64,000 nucleotides of DNA, taken from assembly GCF_016616425.1 (NCBI RefSeq), contig NZ_CP067101.1, positions 3,286,001 through 3,350,000 on the forward strand, written 5' to 3'. Position numbers and translations under genes: made by a program. The notes under the pieces are model-generated. The model made no database searches, was not told the DNA's origin, and saw nothing but the letters and a program-made list of their open reading frames with translations. Below, piece by piece: positions 33,182-43,226 of this stretch (position 1 is the stretch's first letter; every line of letters starts with the position of its first letter). This stretch comes from Bradyrhizobium diazoefficiens. GTDB taxonomy: Bacteria > Pseudomonadota > Alphaproteobacteria > Rhizobiales > Xanthobacteraceae.

Positions 33182-34777
33182 TTAAGAGCCCGTGCCTGCG
33201 CTCATGATCGGCCTGCGGCGCGGCCGGCGCTTCTCGTCGGGCAGTACGGAACTCTCCGGCTGGAGCGGTGGAGAATCATCCGACAGCGGCGCAAGTGCGC
33301 TCATCACACGCTCCGGCGGGAAGGTGACGATCACCTCGGTACCGACGCGCAGCTTCGATTTCAGCGTGAACGTGCCGCCATGCAGGTCGATCAGATTCTT
33401 GGCGATCGGCAGGCCGAGACCGGCGCCCTGTTCGGCCGACTTGATCGAGTTGGAGCCCTGGCCGAACGAGGCGAGCACGACCGGGATCTCGTCCTCGGGA
33501 ATGCCGGAGCCGGAATCCTTCACCGAGAGATATTGTCCGCCCGAAGCGGTCCAGCCGGCCTTGAGCCAGATCTCGCCTCCTTGCGGAGTGAACTTGATCG
33601 AGTTGGAGAGCAGATTGAGCACGACCTGGCGGATCGCGCGCTCGTCGGCCCAGAGCCGCGGCATGGCTTGCTCGAACACTTCGTGGATGGTGATGCCGCG
33701 GCTCGATGCACGCAGCTTCATCAGATGATGGCAGTCGGCGACGATGCCGACCAGCGCCACCGCTTCCTCGTTGAGCTCGTAGCGGCCGGCCTCGATCCGC
33801 GACAGGTCGAGGATCTCGTTGATGAGGTTGAGCAGGTGCACGCCGGAATTATGGATGTCGGCGGAATATTCCTTGTAGACCGGCACCGCATGCGCGCCGA
33901 AAATCTCGCTCTTCATCACCTCGGAGAAACCGAGGATGGCGTTCAGCGGCGTGCGCAGCTCGTGGCTCATCTGCGCGAGGAAGCGCGACTTGGCGACGTT
34001 GGCGGATTCGGCGCGGTGGCGCGCCTCGTCCGATATCGCCTTGGCCTGTTCGAGCTCGCCGATCAGCGCGTCCTTCTCCGCGCGCGCCTCGAGCGTGGCG
34101 AAGGTCGAGGAGTGCAGGCGGTGCGCCAACAGCGCGAAATAGCCTTCGGCCGCGAGCGCGAGCGCGGCCAGCACGTAATTGTCCAGCGAGCCGGTCACCG
34201 CGAAGCTCAGCGCCATTGCGACCGCAACCGGCGCGGTGGCGGCAAGAGCGGCGATCGGCAGATTGGCGGCGAGCATGCTCGATACTGCGATCACCAGCAG
34301 CATCAGGAACATCATCAGCGTTTCCGTGACCAGGTCGAGCACGGGATGGATCAGGATCGTCATCCAGCACAAGCCATAGAGCAGGTCGAGCACGACGAAG
34401 CGCGTCCGCCATGCGCGCGTCGCCGCGGGCGAGGAGGGTTCGGTCAGGAAGCGCCGGCAACTGCGGATCATGGCGCTGTGGATGCAGAGCATGCCGGCGG
34501 TCCAGGCGGCGGCCGGGATCGGCTGCATCCACAGGCCGAACAGTACGCCGGTCGCGACCACCAGCAGCATCACGACGTAAGAAGCCGACAGCCGCGTCTG
34601 GGCGTATTGGCGCAGCATCTCGGCGTCGAAGGCCGGCCGGGTTCCACTGGTCGACGTTAACTTGTCGCGCGCCTCGCGCACCCGCTGCGCCGCAGCCCTT
34701 CGACTGCTCGCCGATGGAGCGCTCACCGGCTCGGCCGGAAGCTGCACAACCTCAGGCTTTTCAGCGGGCTTACTCAT
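33182..34777 (-). CDS. Membrane sensor histidine kinase (PdhS/PleC/DivJ-like output)
   Basis: 531 residues from ATG 34777. A polar N-terminus (1-60) is followed by about six membrane helices (65-85, 90-107, 128-145, 153-172, 175-195, 200-220), a short coiled coil, and HisKA with FLAQMSHELRTPLNAILGFSEVMKSEIFG (His 272). HATPase_c follows (VVLNLLSNSIKFTPQGGEIW, VKDSGSGIPEDEIP, GAGLGLPIAKNLIDLHGGTFTL). The H-box is close to that of the DivK/PleD-network kinases of alphaproteobacteria. No response regulator is adjacent, consistent with a phosphorelay into a distant partner. The inducer is unknown. Confidence 0.88.
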   Translation of the reverse strand: MSKPAEKPEVVQLPAEPVSAPSASSRRAAAQRVREARDKLTSTSGTRPAFDAEMLRQYAQTRLSASYVVMLLVVATGVLFGLWMQPIPAAAWTAGMLCIHSAMIRSCRRFLTEPSSPAATRAWRTRFVVLDLLYGLCWMTILIHPVLDLVTETLMMFLMLLVIAVSSMLAANLPIAALAATAPVAVAMALSFAVTGSLDNYVLAALALAAEGYFALLAHRLHSSTFATLEARAEKDALIGELEQAKAISDEARHRAESANVAKSRFLAQMSHELRTPLNAILGFSEVMKSEIFGAHAVPVYKEYSADIHNSGVHLLNLINEILDLSRIEAGRYELNEEAVALVGIVADCHHLMKLRASSRGITIHEVFEQAMPRLWADERAIRQVVLNLLSNSIKFTPQGGEIWLKAGWTASGGQYLSVKDSGSGIPEDEIPVVLASFGQGSNSIKSAEQGAGLGLPIAKNLIDLHGGTFTLKSKLRVGTEVIVTFPPERVMSALAPLSDDSPPLQPESSVLPDEKRRPRRRPIMSAGTGS

Positions 34778-34914
34778 CAAGCAACACGATTCCTGCCCAC
34801 GCCGGACGCGGGCCTTCTGCATTGTCTATCTCTGGCAAGAAATCCTTAAGAGCTGACTTAAGGAGCTAAAGAATTACGTTAACCCGGCGTTAATTTGGAT
34901 CCCGTCAGCGCCGT

Positions 34915-36195
34915 TCAATGCAGCGCCGCGTACTGCACGATGTATACCACCGCTCCCGCCAGATATCCCGCGAGCGCGGGGCCCGCAATGCGGCGGGCGT
35001 ACCAGAAGAACTCGATCTTCTCGAGTCCCATGGCGGCAACGCCCGCGGCCGAGCCGATGATCAGGATCGAGCCGCCGGTGCCGGCACAATAGGCCATGAA
35101 CTCCCAGATGAAACTGTCGGGCGGATGTTGCACCAGATTGTACATGCCCATCGTCGCCGCGACGAGCGGCACGTTGTCGATGACGGCGCTCAGGAGGCCG
35201 AGCAGGATGACGATGATGTCGAGGCGGCCGACCGTGGCGTCGAGCCATTTTGCCAGCAGCTCCAGGACGCGGGCGTGCTCCAGGCACGCGACAGCCATGA
35301 GGATGCCGAGGAAGAAAACGATGGCGGACATGTCGATGCGCGTGAGCGCATGGACGAGAGTGAGCGGACGACGGGTATCCTCGTCCTTGTGGCGATGAAC
35401 GATCTCGCCGACCAGCCAGAGCAAGCCCAGCCCGAACAGGATGCCCATGAAGGGTGCGAGGTGCGTCACGGTCTTGAAAACCGGAACAGCAACCAGCGTG
35501 CCGAGACCGAGAGAGAACATCAGGTTGCGCTCGAACAGCTCGACTTGGTGACCCTGCGCTTCCTCTCGCGGCGGAGGCACGATTTCCTTTCCCTTTACGA
35601 AGTAACCAATGATGAGCAATGGAACGAGCAGGTTGGCCAATGACGGCAGAATCACCGCTTCCATGATGCTGACGGGCGAAAGCTGGCCTCCGATCCAGAG
35701 CATCGTCGTGGTGACGTCGCCGATCACAGTCCAGGCGCCGCCCGCGTTGGCGGCGATGACGATCACGGACGCGAACAGCAGGCGATCGTCCTTTTTGCCG
35801 ATCAGCTTCTGGATCAGCGAGACCATCACGATGGTGGTCGTCAGATTGTCGAGGATCGCACTCAGGAAGAACGTCACGAAGCCGATGATCCACATCAGCG
35901 TGGTCTGCTTCTTGGTGCGGATGATCGAGGTGATGACTTCGAAGCCGTTGTGGGCGTCGATCACCTCGACGATCGTCATGGCGCCGATCAGGAAGAAGAC
36001 GATCTGCGCGGTCGAGGCGACGGATTCGTCGAGCTGGCGGTTGACGAGCGAGGCGTCGCCGACGGACAGCGCATAGATGGTCCAGAGCAGGCCCGCTCCC
36101 AGGAGAGCCGAAGCGCTCTTGTTGACGCCGAGCGGATGTTCGAGCGCGATGGCGGCATACGCAACGATGAAAACGGCGGCGATCACGCTCAGCAA
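34915..36195 (-). CDS. nhaD: Sodium:proton antiporter NhaD family
   Basis: 426 residues, 10-13 membrane helices. It has the ion-transporter family features FLIGAMTIVEVIDAHNGF, FVTFFLSAILDNLTTTIVMV and, in the second repeat, AVIDNVPLVAATMGMYN. The paired DN-T/DNVP motifs match NhaD. AANAGGAWTVIGDVTTTMLW is also typical. It exchanges Na+ or Li+ for protons at the inner membrane. It stands alone between the kinase and a dehydrogenase, with about 84 bases to the latter. Confidence 0.9.
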   Translation of the reverse strand: MLSVIAAVFIVAYAAIALEHPLGVNKSASALLGAGLLWTIYALSVGDASLVNRQLDESVASTAQIVFFLIGAMTIVEVIDAHNGFEVITSIIRTKKQTTLMWIIGFVTFFLSAILDNLTTTIVMVSLIQKLIGKKDDRLLFASVIVIAANAGGAWTVIGDVTTTMLWIGGQLSPVSIMEAVILPSLANLLVPLLIIGYFVKGKEIVPPPREEAQGHQVELFERNLMFSLGLGTLVAVPVFKTVTHLAPFMGILFGLGLLWLVGEIVHRHKDEDTRRPLTLVHALTRIDMSAIVFFLGILMAVACLEHARVLELLAKWLDATVGRLDIIVILLGLLSAVIDNVPLVAATMGMYNLVQHPPDSFIWEFMAYCAGTGGSILIIGSAAGVAAMGLEKIEFFWYARRIAGPALAGYLAGAVVYIVQYAALH

Positions 36196-36279
36196 GTCAG
36201 TCCCCCCGGAATTCGTTTCTTCGGCTCAACGCCGGTATTGACGGCCGCAGCTGCCCGGCTGCGGCTGTCAATACGTTTC

Positions 36280-37152
36280 TCAGCGTTGCAGGCGGGCGAG
36301 CAGGCTCGACGTGTCCCAGCGCTTGCCGCCCATCTTCTCGACCTCCGAATAGAACTGATCGACCAGCGCGGTGACAGGCAGGTTGGCGCCGTTGCGGCGG
36401 GCTTCAGCCAGAGAGATCGACAGGTCCTTGCGCATCCATTCGACTGCGAAGCCGAAATCGTACTTGTCCTCGTTCATGGTCTTGTAGCGATTCTCCATCT
36501 GCCAGGACTGCGCCGCGCCCTTGGAGATGGTGTCGATCACGGCGGCCACGTCGAGGCCCGACTTCTTGGCGAAGTGGATGCCTTCCGAAAGGCCCTGGAC
36601 CAGGCCCGCGATGCAGATCTGGTTCACCATCTTCGTCAACTGGCCGGAGCCGGCGGGCCCGAGCAGTTTGCACATCCGCGCATAGGCGCCTGTGATGATC
36701 GGCTCGGCGCCGGAATAGGCATCTTGCGTGCCGCCGCACATTACCGTCAGCACGCCGTTCTCGGCGCCGGCCTGGCCGCCGGAGACCGGTGCATCGACGA
36801 ACTTGAAGCCGGCCTTGGTGGCGGCCGCGTCGAGCTCACGCGCGACCTCGGCGGAGGCGGTGGTGTGGTCGACGAAGGTCGCACCCTTCTTCATGCCGGC
36901 GAAGGCGCCGTCGTCGCCGATCGTGACCGCGCGCAGATCGTTGTCGTTGCCGACGCAGCACATCACGAAATCCTGACCTTCGGCGGCGGCCTTCGGGGTC
37001 CCCGCGGTCTTGCCGCCGAACCTGTCCGCCCATTCCTTCGCCTTGGCCGCGGTGCGGTTGTAGACGGTGACCTCATGGCCCCCTTTTTTCACGAGGTGTC
37101 CGGCCATGGGGAAGCCCATGACGCCGAGACCGAGGAAAGCGATTTTAGCCAT
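36280..37152 (-). CDS. Beta-hydroxyacid dehydrogenase (3-hydroxyisobutyrate dehydrogenase family)
   Basis: 290-residue NAD(P)-dependent enzyme. The N-terminal MAKIAFLGLGVMGFPMAGHL is the Rossmann motif GxGxMGxPMA. The substrate motif is DAPVSGGQAGAENGVLTVMCGG, and the catalytic Lys is in GSGQLTKMVNQICIAGLVQGLSEG. Length and motifs suit 3-hydroxyisobutyrate, 2-hydroxy-3-oxopropionate or glyoxylate/succinic semialdehyde reductases; the exact substrate cannot be decided. ATG 37152 matches the family start. It is divergent from the VOC gene. Confidence 0.9.
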   Translation of the reverse strand: MAKIAFLGLGVMGFPMAGHLVKKGGHEVTVYNRTAAKAKEWADRFGGKTAGTPKAAAEGQDFVMCCVGNDNDLRAVTIGDDGAFAGMKKGATFVDHTTASAEVARELDAAATKAGFKFVDAPVSGGQAGAENGVLTVMCGGTQDAYSGAEPIITGAYARMCKLLGPAGSGQLTKMVNQICIAGLVQGLSEGIHFAKKSGLDVAAVIDTISKGAAQSWQMENRYKTMNEDKYDFGFAVEWMRKDLSISLAEARRNGANLPVTALVDQFYSEVEKMGGKRWDTSSLLARLQR

Positions 37153-37348
37153 GTCTGGTACCTTGTCCGTAGCTTGAGTTTTACGGTTGTATCCGGGCGA
37201 GGGCGCCGGGCGGCATCCTCGAAGTTCCGCTGCGAGGGCGGATCGGAGGCGCACCATAAACCGTTAAGCCGGGAGGGCAACGGCTTCGTTTGACGGCTCC
37301 CTGTGCTAGGATGGCGGGATCAAGGACTTCGAAAATGGGAGCGAGAGC

Positions 37349-37786
37349 ATGGGGGGAGTGAGCGTTGGCGTCCTCGATCATTTCAACATCCGGACCCGGA
37401 ATCTGGCCGAGACCGTCCGCTTCTACCAGGATGTGCTGGGCCTGGAAAAAGGAGCCCGGCCGAATTTTGCCTTCCCCGGCGCCTGGATGTACAGCGAGGG
37501 CAAGCCCGTGGTGCATCTCGTCGATATTTCTGCGACCGCTGAACCACAAAAGCCGGATTCCGGCGTTGTCCACCACGTCGCCTTCGTCAGCCGCGGCTTT
37601 GACGGCATGAAGCAGCGGCTGGCATCCAAGGGGATGAAGTTCGAGTCCCGTCAGGTGCCTGGCGGCGACCTCTGGCAGATTTTCGTTCACGACCCCAACG
37701 GGGTCATGATCGAGCTGAACTACGAGGCCGCCAGGGAGCAGGGGGCCGCGCCCGCCGAGATGGCTGACGACATCGGCAGGCAGTAG
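37349..37786 (+). CDS. VOC (glyoxalase/bleomycin-resistance/dioxygenase) fold protein
   Basis: 145 residues with two beta-alpha-beta-beta-beta modules. Module 1 starts VLDHFNIRTRNLAETVRFYQDVLGLE. Metal-ligand candidates are His at LDHFNI, HHVAF and the Glu in VMIELNYE. It could be an isomerase, a dioxygenase or a resistance protein; the context does not decide. Start ATG 37349 (MGGVSVGVLDHF); the codon at 37365 is in another frame. Confidence 0.82.
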   Translation: MGGVSVGVLDHFNIRTRNLAETVRFYQDVLGLEKGARPNFAFPGAWMYSEGKPVVHLVDISATAEPQKPDSGVVHHVAFVSRGFDGMKQRLASKGMKFESRQVPGGDLWQIFVHDPNGVMIELNYEAAREQGAAPAEMADDIGRQ

Positions 37787-37827
37787 CCTTTTGCGCGTTT
37801 CCGCTCTAATGGGGCGTCCTAAGTCTC

Positions 37828-37897
37828 GAGCATGACCTTGCCGGAAAGCCGTTCCATGCCTTGCGCTGGCGCGGCCCTCCGGGTCCGGATCAGGCTC
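37828..37897. repeat. Degenerate Rhizobiales intergenic palindrome
   Basis: GAGCATGACCTTGCCGGAAA on the left and TCCGGATCAGGCTC on the right form a partial inverted repeat of about 70 bases. I recall the pattern GAGCATGA-CTT-CCGGAAA...TCCGGATCATGCTC as a very common intergenic element in Rhizobiales. It ends 18 bases before the TTG start of the downstream ATPase gene. Confidence 0.6.
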
Positions 37898-37914
37898 CGT
37901 TCAGGAGATGCACT

Positions 37915-39051
37915 TTGAGCGTGACACAGCAACAGGTTCTCGACAGCCTCGCCAGGATCAAGTCGCCCCGCGGGGTCGCGCTCACCAATGCCAATGTGCT
38001 GAGCGCGATCAGCGCGTCCGACGGCAAGGTGTTCTTCTCGATCAATGTCGATGCCGCCGAGGCCAGGGCCTGGGAATCCATCCGGGCCGCAGCCGAGGCC
38101 GCCGTGCGCGCCATTCCCGGCGTCACCAACGTCATGGTGGCGCTGACCGCCGAGCGCAAGCCGGGCTCCGCCCCTCCGCCGCCTCCGCAACCGAGCCGCG
38201 GTACGCCGGGCGTGCAGCCGGTCCATGCCCACAAGCCACCGCAGGGCGGCGGGTCGCCGATGGCGCGGCAGTCGGAAATTCCGGGCGTCGCCGCCGTGAT
38301 TGCGGTCGCCTCCGGCAAGGGCGGCGTCGGCAAGTCGACCACCGCGCTCAACCTGGCGCTGGGCCTGCGCGACCTCGGCCTCAAGGTCGGGTTGCTCGAT
38401 GCGGACATCTACGGCCCCTCGATGCCGCGCCTGACGGGGCTGCGCGACAAGCCCGACCTGAACGCCGAGCGCAAGATGATTCCGCTCCGGCGTTTCGGCC
38501 TCGCCATCATGTCGATCGGCTTCCTGGTCGAGGAAGAGACCGCGATGATCTGGCGCGGTCCCATGGTGATGTCGGCCGTGACGCAGATGCTGCGCGACGT
38601 CGAATGGGGCCAGCTCGACGTGCTCGTCGTCGACATGCCGCCCGGCACCGGCGATGCCCAGCTCACGCTGGCGCAGAACGTGCCGCTCAAGGGCGCGGTG
38701 ATCGTCTCGACTCCGCAGGACCTGTCCCTGATCGATGCGCGGCGTGGACTTGCCATGTTCAAGAAGGTCAACGTGCCCGTGCTCGGCATCATCGAGAACA
38801 TGAGCTACTTCCAGTGCCCGCATTGCGGCACGCGGTCGGACATTTTCGGCCATGGCGGGGCACGGCACGAGGCCGAGAAGCTCAAAGTACCGTTCCTCGG
38901 CGAGATCCCGCTGCACATGGCGATCCGCGCCACCTCGGATGCCGGCAATCCCGTCGTCGACAGCGAGCCGGACGGCCCCCATGCGGCGATCTACCGCGCT
39001 ATTGCAGGACAGGTCCGGGACCAGCTCAAGGGCGTCATCGCCGCGGCCTGA
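37915..39051 (+). CDS. Mrp/ApbC (NBP35-type) iron-sulfur cluster carrier ATPase
   Basis: 378 residues. The N-terminal MIP18/DUF59 domain starts VLDSLARIKSPRG and is followed by a Pro-rich linker. The ParA/MinD-like ATPase has the deviant Walker A VASGKGGVGKSTTALNLAL, LDADIYGPSMPRLTG and VDMPPGTGDAQLT. A CPHCG metal-binding pair near the C-terminus (FQCPHCGTRSDIFG) is typical of scaffold or carrier members that pass Fe-S clusters to apoproteins. I chose TTG 37915 because AGGAG lies 8 bases upstream; GTG 37921 is an alternative. Confidence 0.93.
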   Translation: MSVTQQQVLDSLARIKSPRGVALTNANVLSAISASDGKVFFSINVDAAEARAWESIRAAAEAAVRAIPGVTNVMVALTAERKPGSAPPPPPQPSRGTPGVQPVHAHKPPQGGGSPMARQSEIPGVAAVIAVASGKGGVGKSTTALNLALGLRDLGLKVGLLDADIYGPSMPRLTGLRDKPDLNAERKMIPLRRFGLAIMSIGFLVEEETAMIWRGPMVMSAVTQMLRDVEWGQLDVLVVDMPPGTGDAQLTLAQNVPLKGAVIVSTPQDLSLIDARRGLAMFKKVNVPVLGIIENMSYFQCPHCGTRSDIFGHGGARHEAEKLKVPFLGEIPLHMAIRATSDAGNPVVDSEPDGPHAAIYRAIAGQVRDQLKGVIAAA

Positions 39052-39235
39052 GTCGGTCGCCTGCGGGACGCCTTCTCGTTCCTGGGCGACATGCGACTTT
39101 CGTAGAGCCCCGTCATGCGATTGTCGCGTTCCGAAACCGGGTCTTCCGTGTTAAAGGCCCACGGCAGTCAAGCCCCTTCGGTTCGCGCGACCCTGGCGCA
39201 TCACCGGAACGAGCGGCGGCAAGAAGAGACGTTAA

Positions 39236-40357
<1,122 letters not shown>

Positions 40358-40388
40358 TCGCCTAGACCTAAAGTCGTAGGACTGGAAG

Positions 40389-40418
40389 GCCCGACCTCAG
40401 CCGAGGCCGGGCTTTTTC
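40389..40418 (+). terminator. Terminator between the two TRAP binding-protein genes
   Basis: GCCCGACCTC, loop AGCC, GAGGCCGGGC (one internal mismatch), followed directly by TTTTTCTTT. It makes the two binding-protein genes separate transcripts, or at least attenuates read-through. Confidence 0.8.
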
Positions 40419-40523
40419 TTTGCCGCAGTGCGATGGGGATGGCATTCGGCTGCAGCTTGCGTCATGGTGGTGGCAAGCCTCGGCAAGAAGGCCCACCATC
40501 ACGATCCATCAGGGCAGGAAATC

Positions 40524-41612
40524 ATGAAGAGAAGAGACTTCATCAAGGTCACCGGACTTGGCGCGGCTGGCGCCGCTACGCTCGCGGCCCCCGCGATCGC
40601 GCAGTCGATGCCGGAAATCAAATGGCGCATGCCGACGAGCTGGCCGAAATCGCTCGACACGCTCTATGGCGGCGCCGAGAAGATGAGCAAGATGGTTGCG
40701 GAAGCCACCGACAACAAATTCCAGATCCAGACTTTCGCGGCCGGCGAGATCGTCCCAGGTCTCCAGGTGCTCGACGCCGTCCAGAACGGCACCGTCGAGA
40801 TCGGCCATACCGCGTCCTATTACTATTTCGGCAAGGATCCGACCTTTACCTTTGGTTCGGCCGTGCCATTCGGCCCCAACATGCGCATCAACCAGGCCTG
40901 GTACATGCTGGGCGGCGGGCGCGACATCCTCAACGAGTTCTACAAGAGCTACAACGTCGTCTCGCTGCTCGCGGGCAACACCGGTTGCCAGATGGGCGGC
41001 TGGTTCAGGAAAGAGATCAACACGCCCGACGATCTCAAGGGCATGAAATTCCGCATCGGGGGCTTTGCCGGTCGGGTGCTCCAGAAGCTCGGCGCGGTGC
41101 CGCAGCAGCTCGCCGGCGGCGACATTTATCCCGCGCTGGAGAAGGGCACCATCGATGCTGCCGAATGGGTCGGCCCCTATGACGACGAGAAGCTCGGCTT
41201 CTACAAGGTCGCGCCGCACTACTACTATCCCGGCTGGTGGGAAGGCGGGCCGATGCTGCTGGCCTTCGTCAACCTCGACAAGTGGAACGCGCTGCCGAAA
41301 TATTACCAGAGCGTGCTGGAGCAGGCCGGCCATTACGCCAACAACTTCATGATGGCGCGCTACGACGCCGCCAATCCGCTGGCGCTGAAGAAGCTGCTCG
41401 CGGGCGGCACCAAGCTGCACGCCTTCTCGCCGCCGATCATGGATGCCTGCTACAAGGCCGCCAAGGAGCTGCACGCCGAAGTCGGCGCAACCAACGCCAA
41501 TTTCAAGAAGGTGCACGACTCCCTCGCCAAGTTCACGGGCGACGGTTACGCCTGGTTCCAGGTCGCCGAGGTCGGTTACGACATCTTCATGGCGCGGCAC
41601 TCGCAGAGCTGA
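40524..41612 (+). CDS. TRAP transporter solute-binding protein (DctP/TakP-like), copy 2
   Basis: 362 residues, same length as copy 1, with Tat signal MKRRDFIKVTGLGAAGAATL and APAIAQ. The mature sequence follows copy 1 very closely ([49 protein letters not shown]). The ligand-pocket region differs (SYYYFGKDPTFTFGSAVPFG). It is a tandem paralogue, probably with a shifted ligand preference. ATG 40524 follows CAGGAAATC. It has its own terminator downstream. Confidence 0.92.
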   Translation: MKRRDFIKVTGLGAAGAATLAAPAIAQSMPEIKWRMPTSWPKSLDTLYGGAEKMSKMVAEATDNKFQIQTFAAGEIVPGLQVLDAVQNGTVEIGHTASYYYFGKDPTFTFGSAVPFGPNMRINQAWYMLGGGRDILNEFYKSYNVVSLLAGNTGCQMGGWFRKEINTPDDLKGMKFRIGGFAGRVLQKLGAVPQQLAGGDIYPALEKGTIDAAEWVGPYDDEKLGFYKVAPHYYYPGWWEGGPMLLAFVNLDKWNALPKYYQSVLEQAGHYANNFMMARYDAANPLALKKLLAGGTKLHAFSPPIMDACYKAAKELHAEVGATNANFKKVHDSLAKFTGDGYAWFQVAEVGYDIFMARHSQS

Positions 41613-41629
41613 TCGCCTCATCTCTCGCA

Positions 41630-41668
41630 GGCAACGCCCCGGAGTGAAGCTCCGGGGCGTTGCCGTGT
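41630..41668 (+). terminator. Strong hairpin after TRAP copy 2
   Basis: GGCAACGCCCCGGAG, loop TGAAG, CTCCGGGGCGTTGCC: 15 perfect base pairs at 41630-41664, then GTGTTT. It starts 17 bases after the stop. The U-tract is weak, so termination may be partial. Confidence 0.7.
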
Positions 41669-41679
41669 TTGGAGGGGGC

Positions 41680-41935
41680 GACTCAAAAACATGAAGAACA
41701 ACCCCATGCACAGTAGATGAGGGGTGAGCGCACGTGGCTCGGCGAATGCCGACAACAGATTGATACGTCGGGGCAAATCAGCGGGATGGGGCGTTCCTGG
41801 CGCGCCCGGGGCCAGGCACAGCGTTTTGACAGCCAAACGAGGCGATCGACGCCATCGTCGCCGGCGCCGCGAAGTCGTTTGACTCGTCCGGCAAAACAGT
41901 GGCAAAAGACCATCATCGCATAATCCGAAATCGGC
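41680..41935. repeat. Dispersed intergenic repeat with internal diverged copies
   Basis: The 354-base gap between TRAP copy 2 and the YunG-like gene has no gene. It starts with GACTCAAAAACATGAAGAAC at 41680, which I recall from many Bradyrhizobium intergenic regions. Two diverged copies of a GATTGATACGTCGGGGCAAA-like unit occur at 41758-41787 and 41877-41906. Edges are approximate. Confidence 0.55.
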
Positions 41936-41966
41936 GCGCTGATGCGATCCTCCCCTTGGGGCGACC

Positions 41967-42350
41967 ATGAGCTTCGATCCCGATGACGTTCAAAGAACGC
42001 TGCGCAAGGCATGGTCGCCGTCGACGGCCCGCCAATGGACGGCGGGCAATCCGGTGGCCGGACAATGCAACGTCACGTCGTTGCTCATCCACGAACTCTT
42101 CGGCGGCGATCTCTTGAAAACGCCACTGCCCACCGGCGACCATTTTTACAATCGGATCGAAGGCAAGAGATACGACTTCACGGCGAGCCAGTTCGATCGG
42201 CCGATCGCTTACGTGGACTTGCCCGCAAACCGGACCGAGGCGGAGCGAGGAGCGACGGACGACGAGCTGGCTGAACTCAGAGCAGCTTTTCAGAAATGCC
42301 GCGCGTCAATCTCCAATCCATCCCAGCATCAGCGGAAAAATAGCAGTTAG
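41967..42350 (+). CDS. YunG-like small protein
   Basis: 127 residues. AWSPSTARQWTAGNPVAGQC, then NVTSLLIHELFGGDLLKT, GDHFYNRIEGKRYDFTASQF. The order W-P-GQC-VT-L, FGG, H-YN, DFT--QF is the YunG family pattern; Cys and His in it suggest a papain- or transglutaminase-like fold, but the function is unknown. The polar tail after about residue 110 is not conserved in appearance. It stands alone. Confidence 0.72.
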   Translation: MSFDPDDVQRTLRKAWSPSTARQWTAGNPVAGQCNVTSLLIHELFGGDLLKTPLPTGDHFYNRIEGKRYDFTASQFDRPIAYVDLPANRTEAERGATDDELAELRAAFQKCRASISNPSQHQRKNSS

Positions 42351-42550
42351 AAGAACGTCCGTCACTTCCGCGATTACTGGTGCATCGACGGCGGTCGGTG
42401 CGCAACGCGTTGATGGGATCGTGATCGCAAGACGTGACAGGAGAGAGGCCTGCCGGCTACTTTTTCGCTGGCCGAGCTGGCCGGAATGGTGGAAGAGAGC
42501 GAAGATGCCGCGCGGGCCGTGCGGTGACCTGAGTATCTGGCGGACATGCA

Positions 42551-43225
42551 ATGCGCCTTCTGATCGTCGAGGACAACGCCGAGCTGGCGCGGCTCATCGC
42601 CGGCGGGCTGGCGGCGGCTGGCTACCAGAGCGACATCGTGGGCAGCGCGGCCGGGGCGCGCGAGGCGGTGAGCAGCGTCAGCTATGCTGCGATGATCCTC
42701 GACCTCGGGCTGCCCGACGGCGACGGTCTATCGGTGCTGCGCGAGCTGCGTCTCAAGATGGAGCCGCTGCCGGTGCTGGTGCTGACCGCACGCGGCGGCC
42801 TGCAGGACCGCGTCAGCGGCCTGCGCAGCGGCGCTGACGACTATCTCGCAAAGCCGTTCGCGATGGAGGAGCTGGTGGCGCGGCTGGAGGCGATCCTGCG
42901 CCGGCCCGGCCAGTTGCTCGGCCGCTCGCTCAGTCTCGCCAACCTTGTCTACGACACCGAGAGCCGCCAGATTTTCGTCGACGACCAGCCGCGGATCATC
43001 TCCGCGCGTGAGACCTCGGTGCTCGAGATCCTGCTCCGCCGGCAGGGGCGGGTGGTGCCGAAGAAGAACGTCGAGGACCATATCTTCGGGCTCGACGGCG
43101 AGGTCGCCTCCAACGCGGTCGAGGTCTATGTCTCGCGGCTGCGCAAGCAGCTCACCGAGCACGGCGCCAAGGTCGTGATCCATACCATCCGCGGCGTCGG
43201 CTATCTCATGGACGAGGAGAAGTAG
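42551..43225 (+). CDS. OmpR/TctD-like response regulator
   Basis: 224 residues. Receiver domain: acidic pocket at EDN (residues 7-9), phosphoacceptor Asp 51 in MILDLGLPDGDG, Thr in LVLTARG and Lys in KPFAMEEL. The C-terminal winged helix (from about 130) has SARETSVLEILLRRQGRVV and EVYVSRLRKQLTEHGAKVVIHTIRGVGYLM. It pairs with the kinase one base downstream. TctD-type pairs commonly control carboxylate uptake, and TRAP genes flank this pair on both sides, so they are the likely targets. Confidence 0.92.
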   Translation: MRLLIVEDNAELARLIAGGLAAAGYQSDIVGSAAGAREAVSSVSYAAMILDLGLPDGDGLSVLRELRLKMEPLPVLVLTARGGLQDRVSGLRSGADDYLAKPFAMEELVARLEAILRRPGQLLGRSLSLANLVYDTESRQIFVDDQPRIISARETSVLEILLRRQGRVVPKKNVEDHIFGLDGEVASNAVEVYVSRLRKQLTEHGAKVVIHTIRGVGYLMDEEK

Positions 43226-43226
43226 C

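Noticed and set aside
33155..34660. 501-codon plus-strand frame opposite the sensor kinase
   Set aside because: Antisense shadow. The minus strand carries clear HisKA and HATPase motifs.
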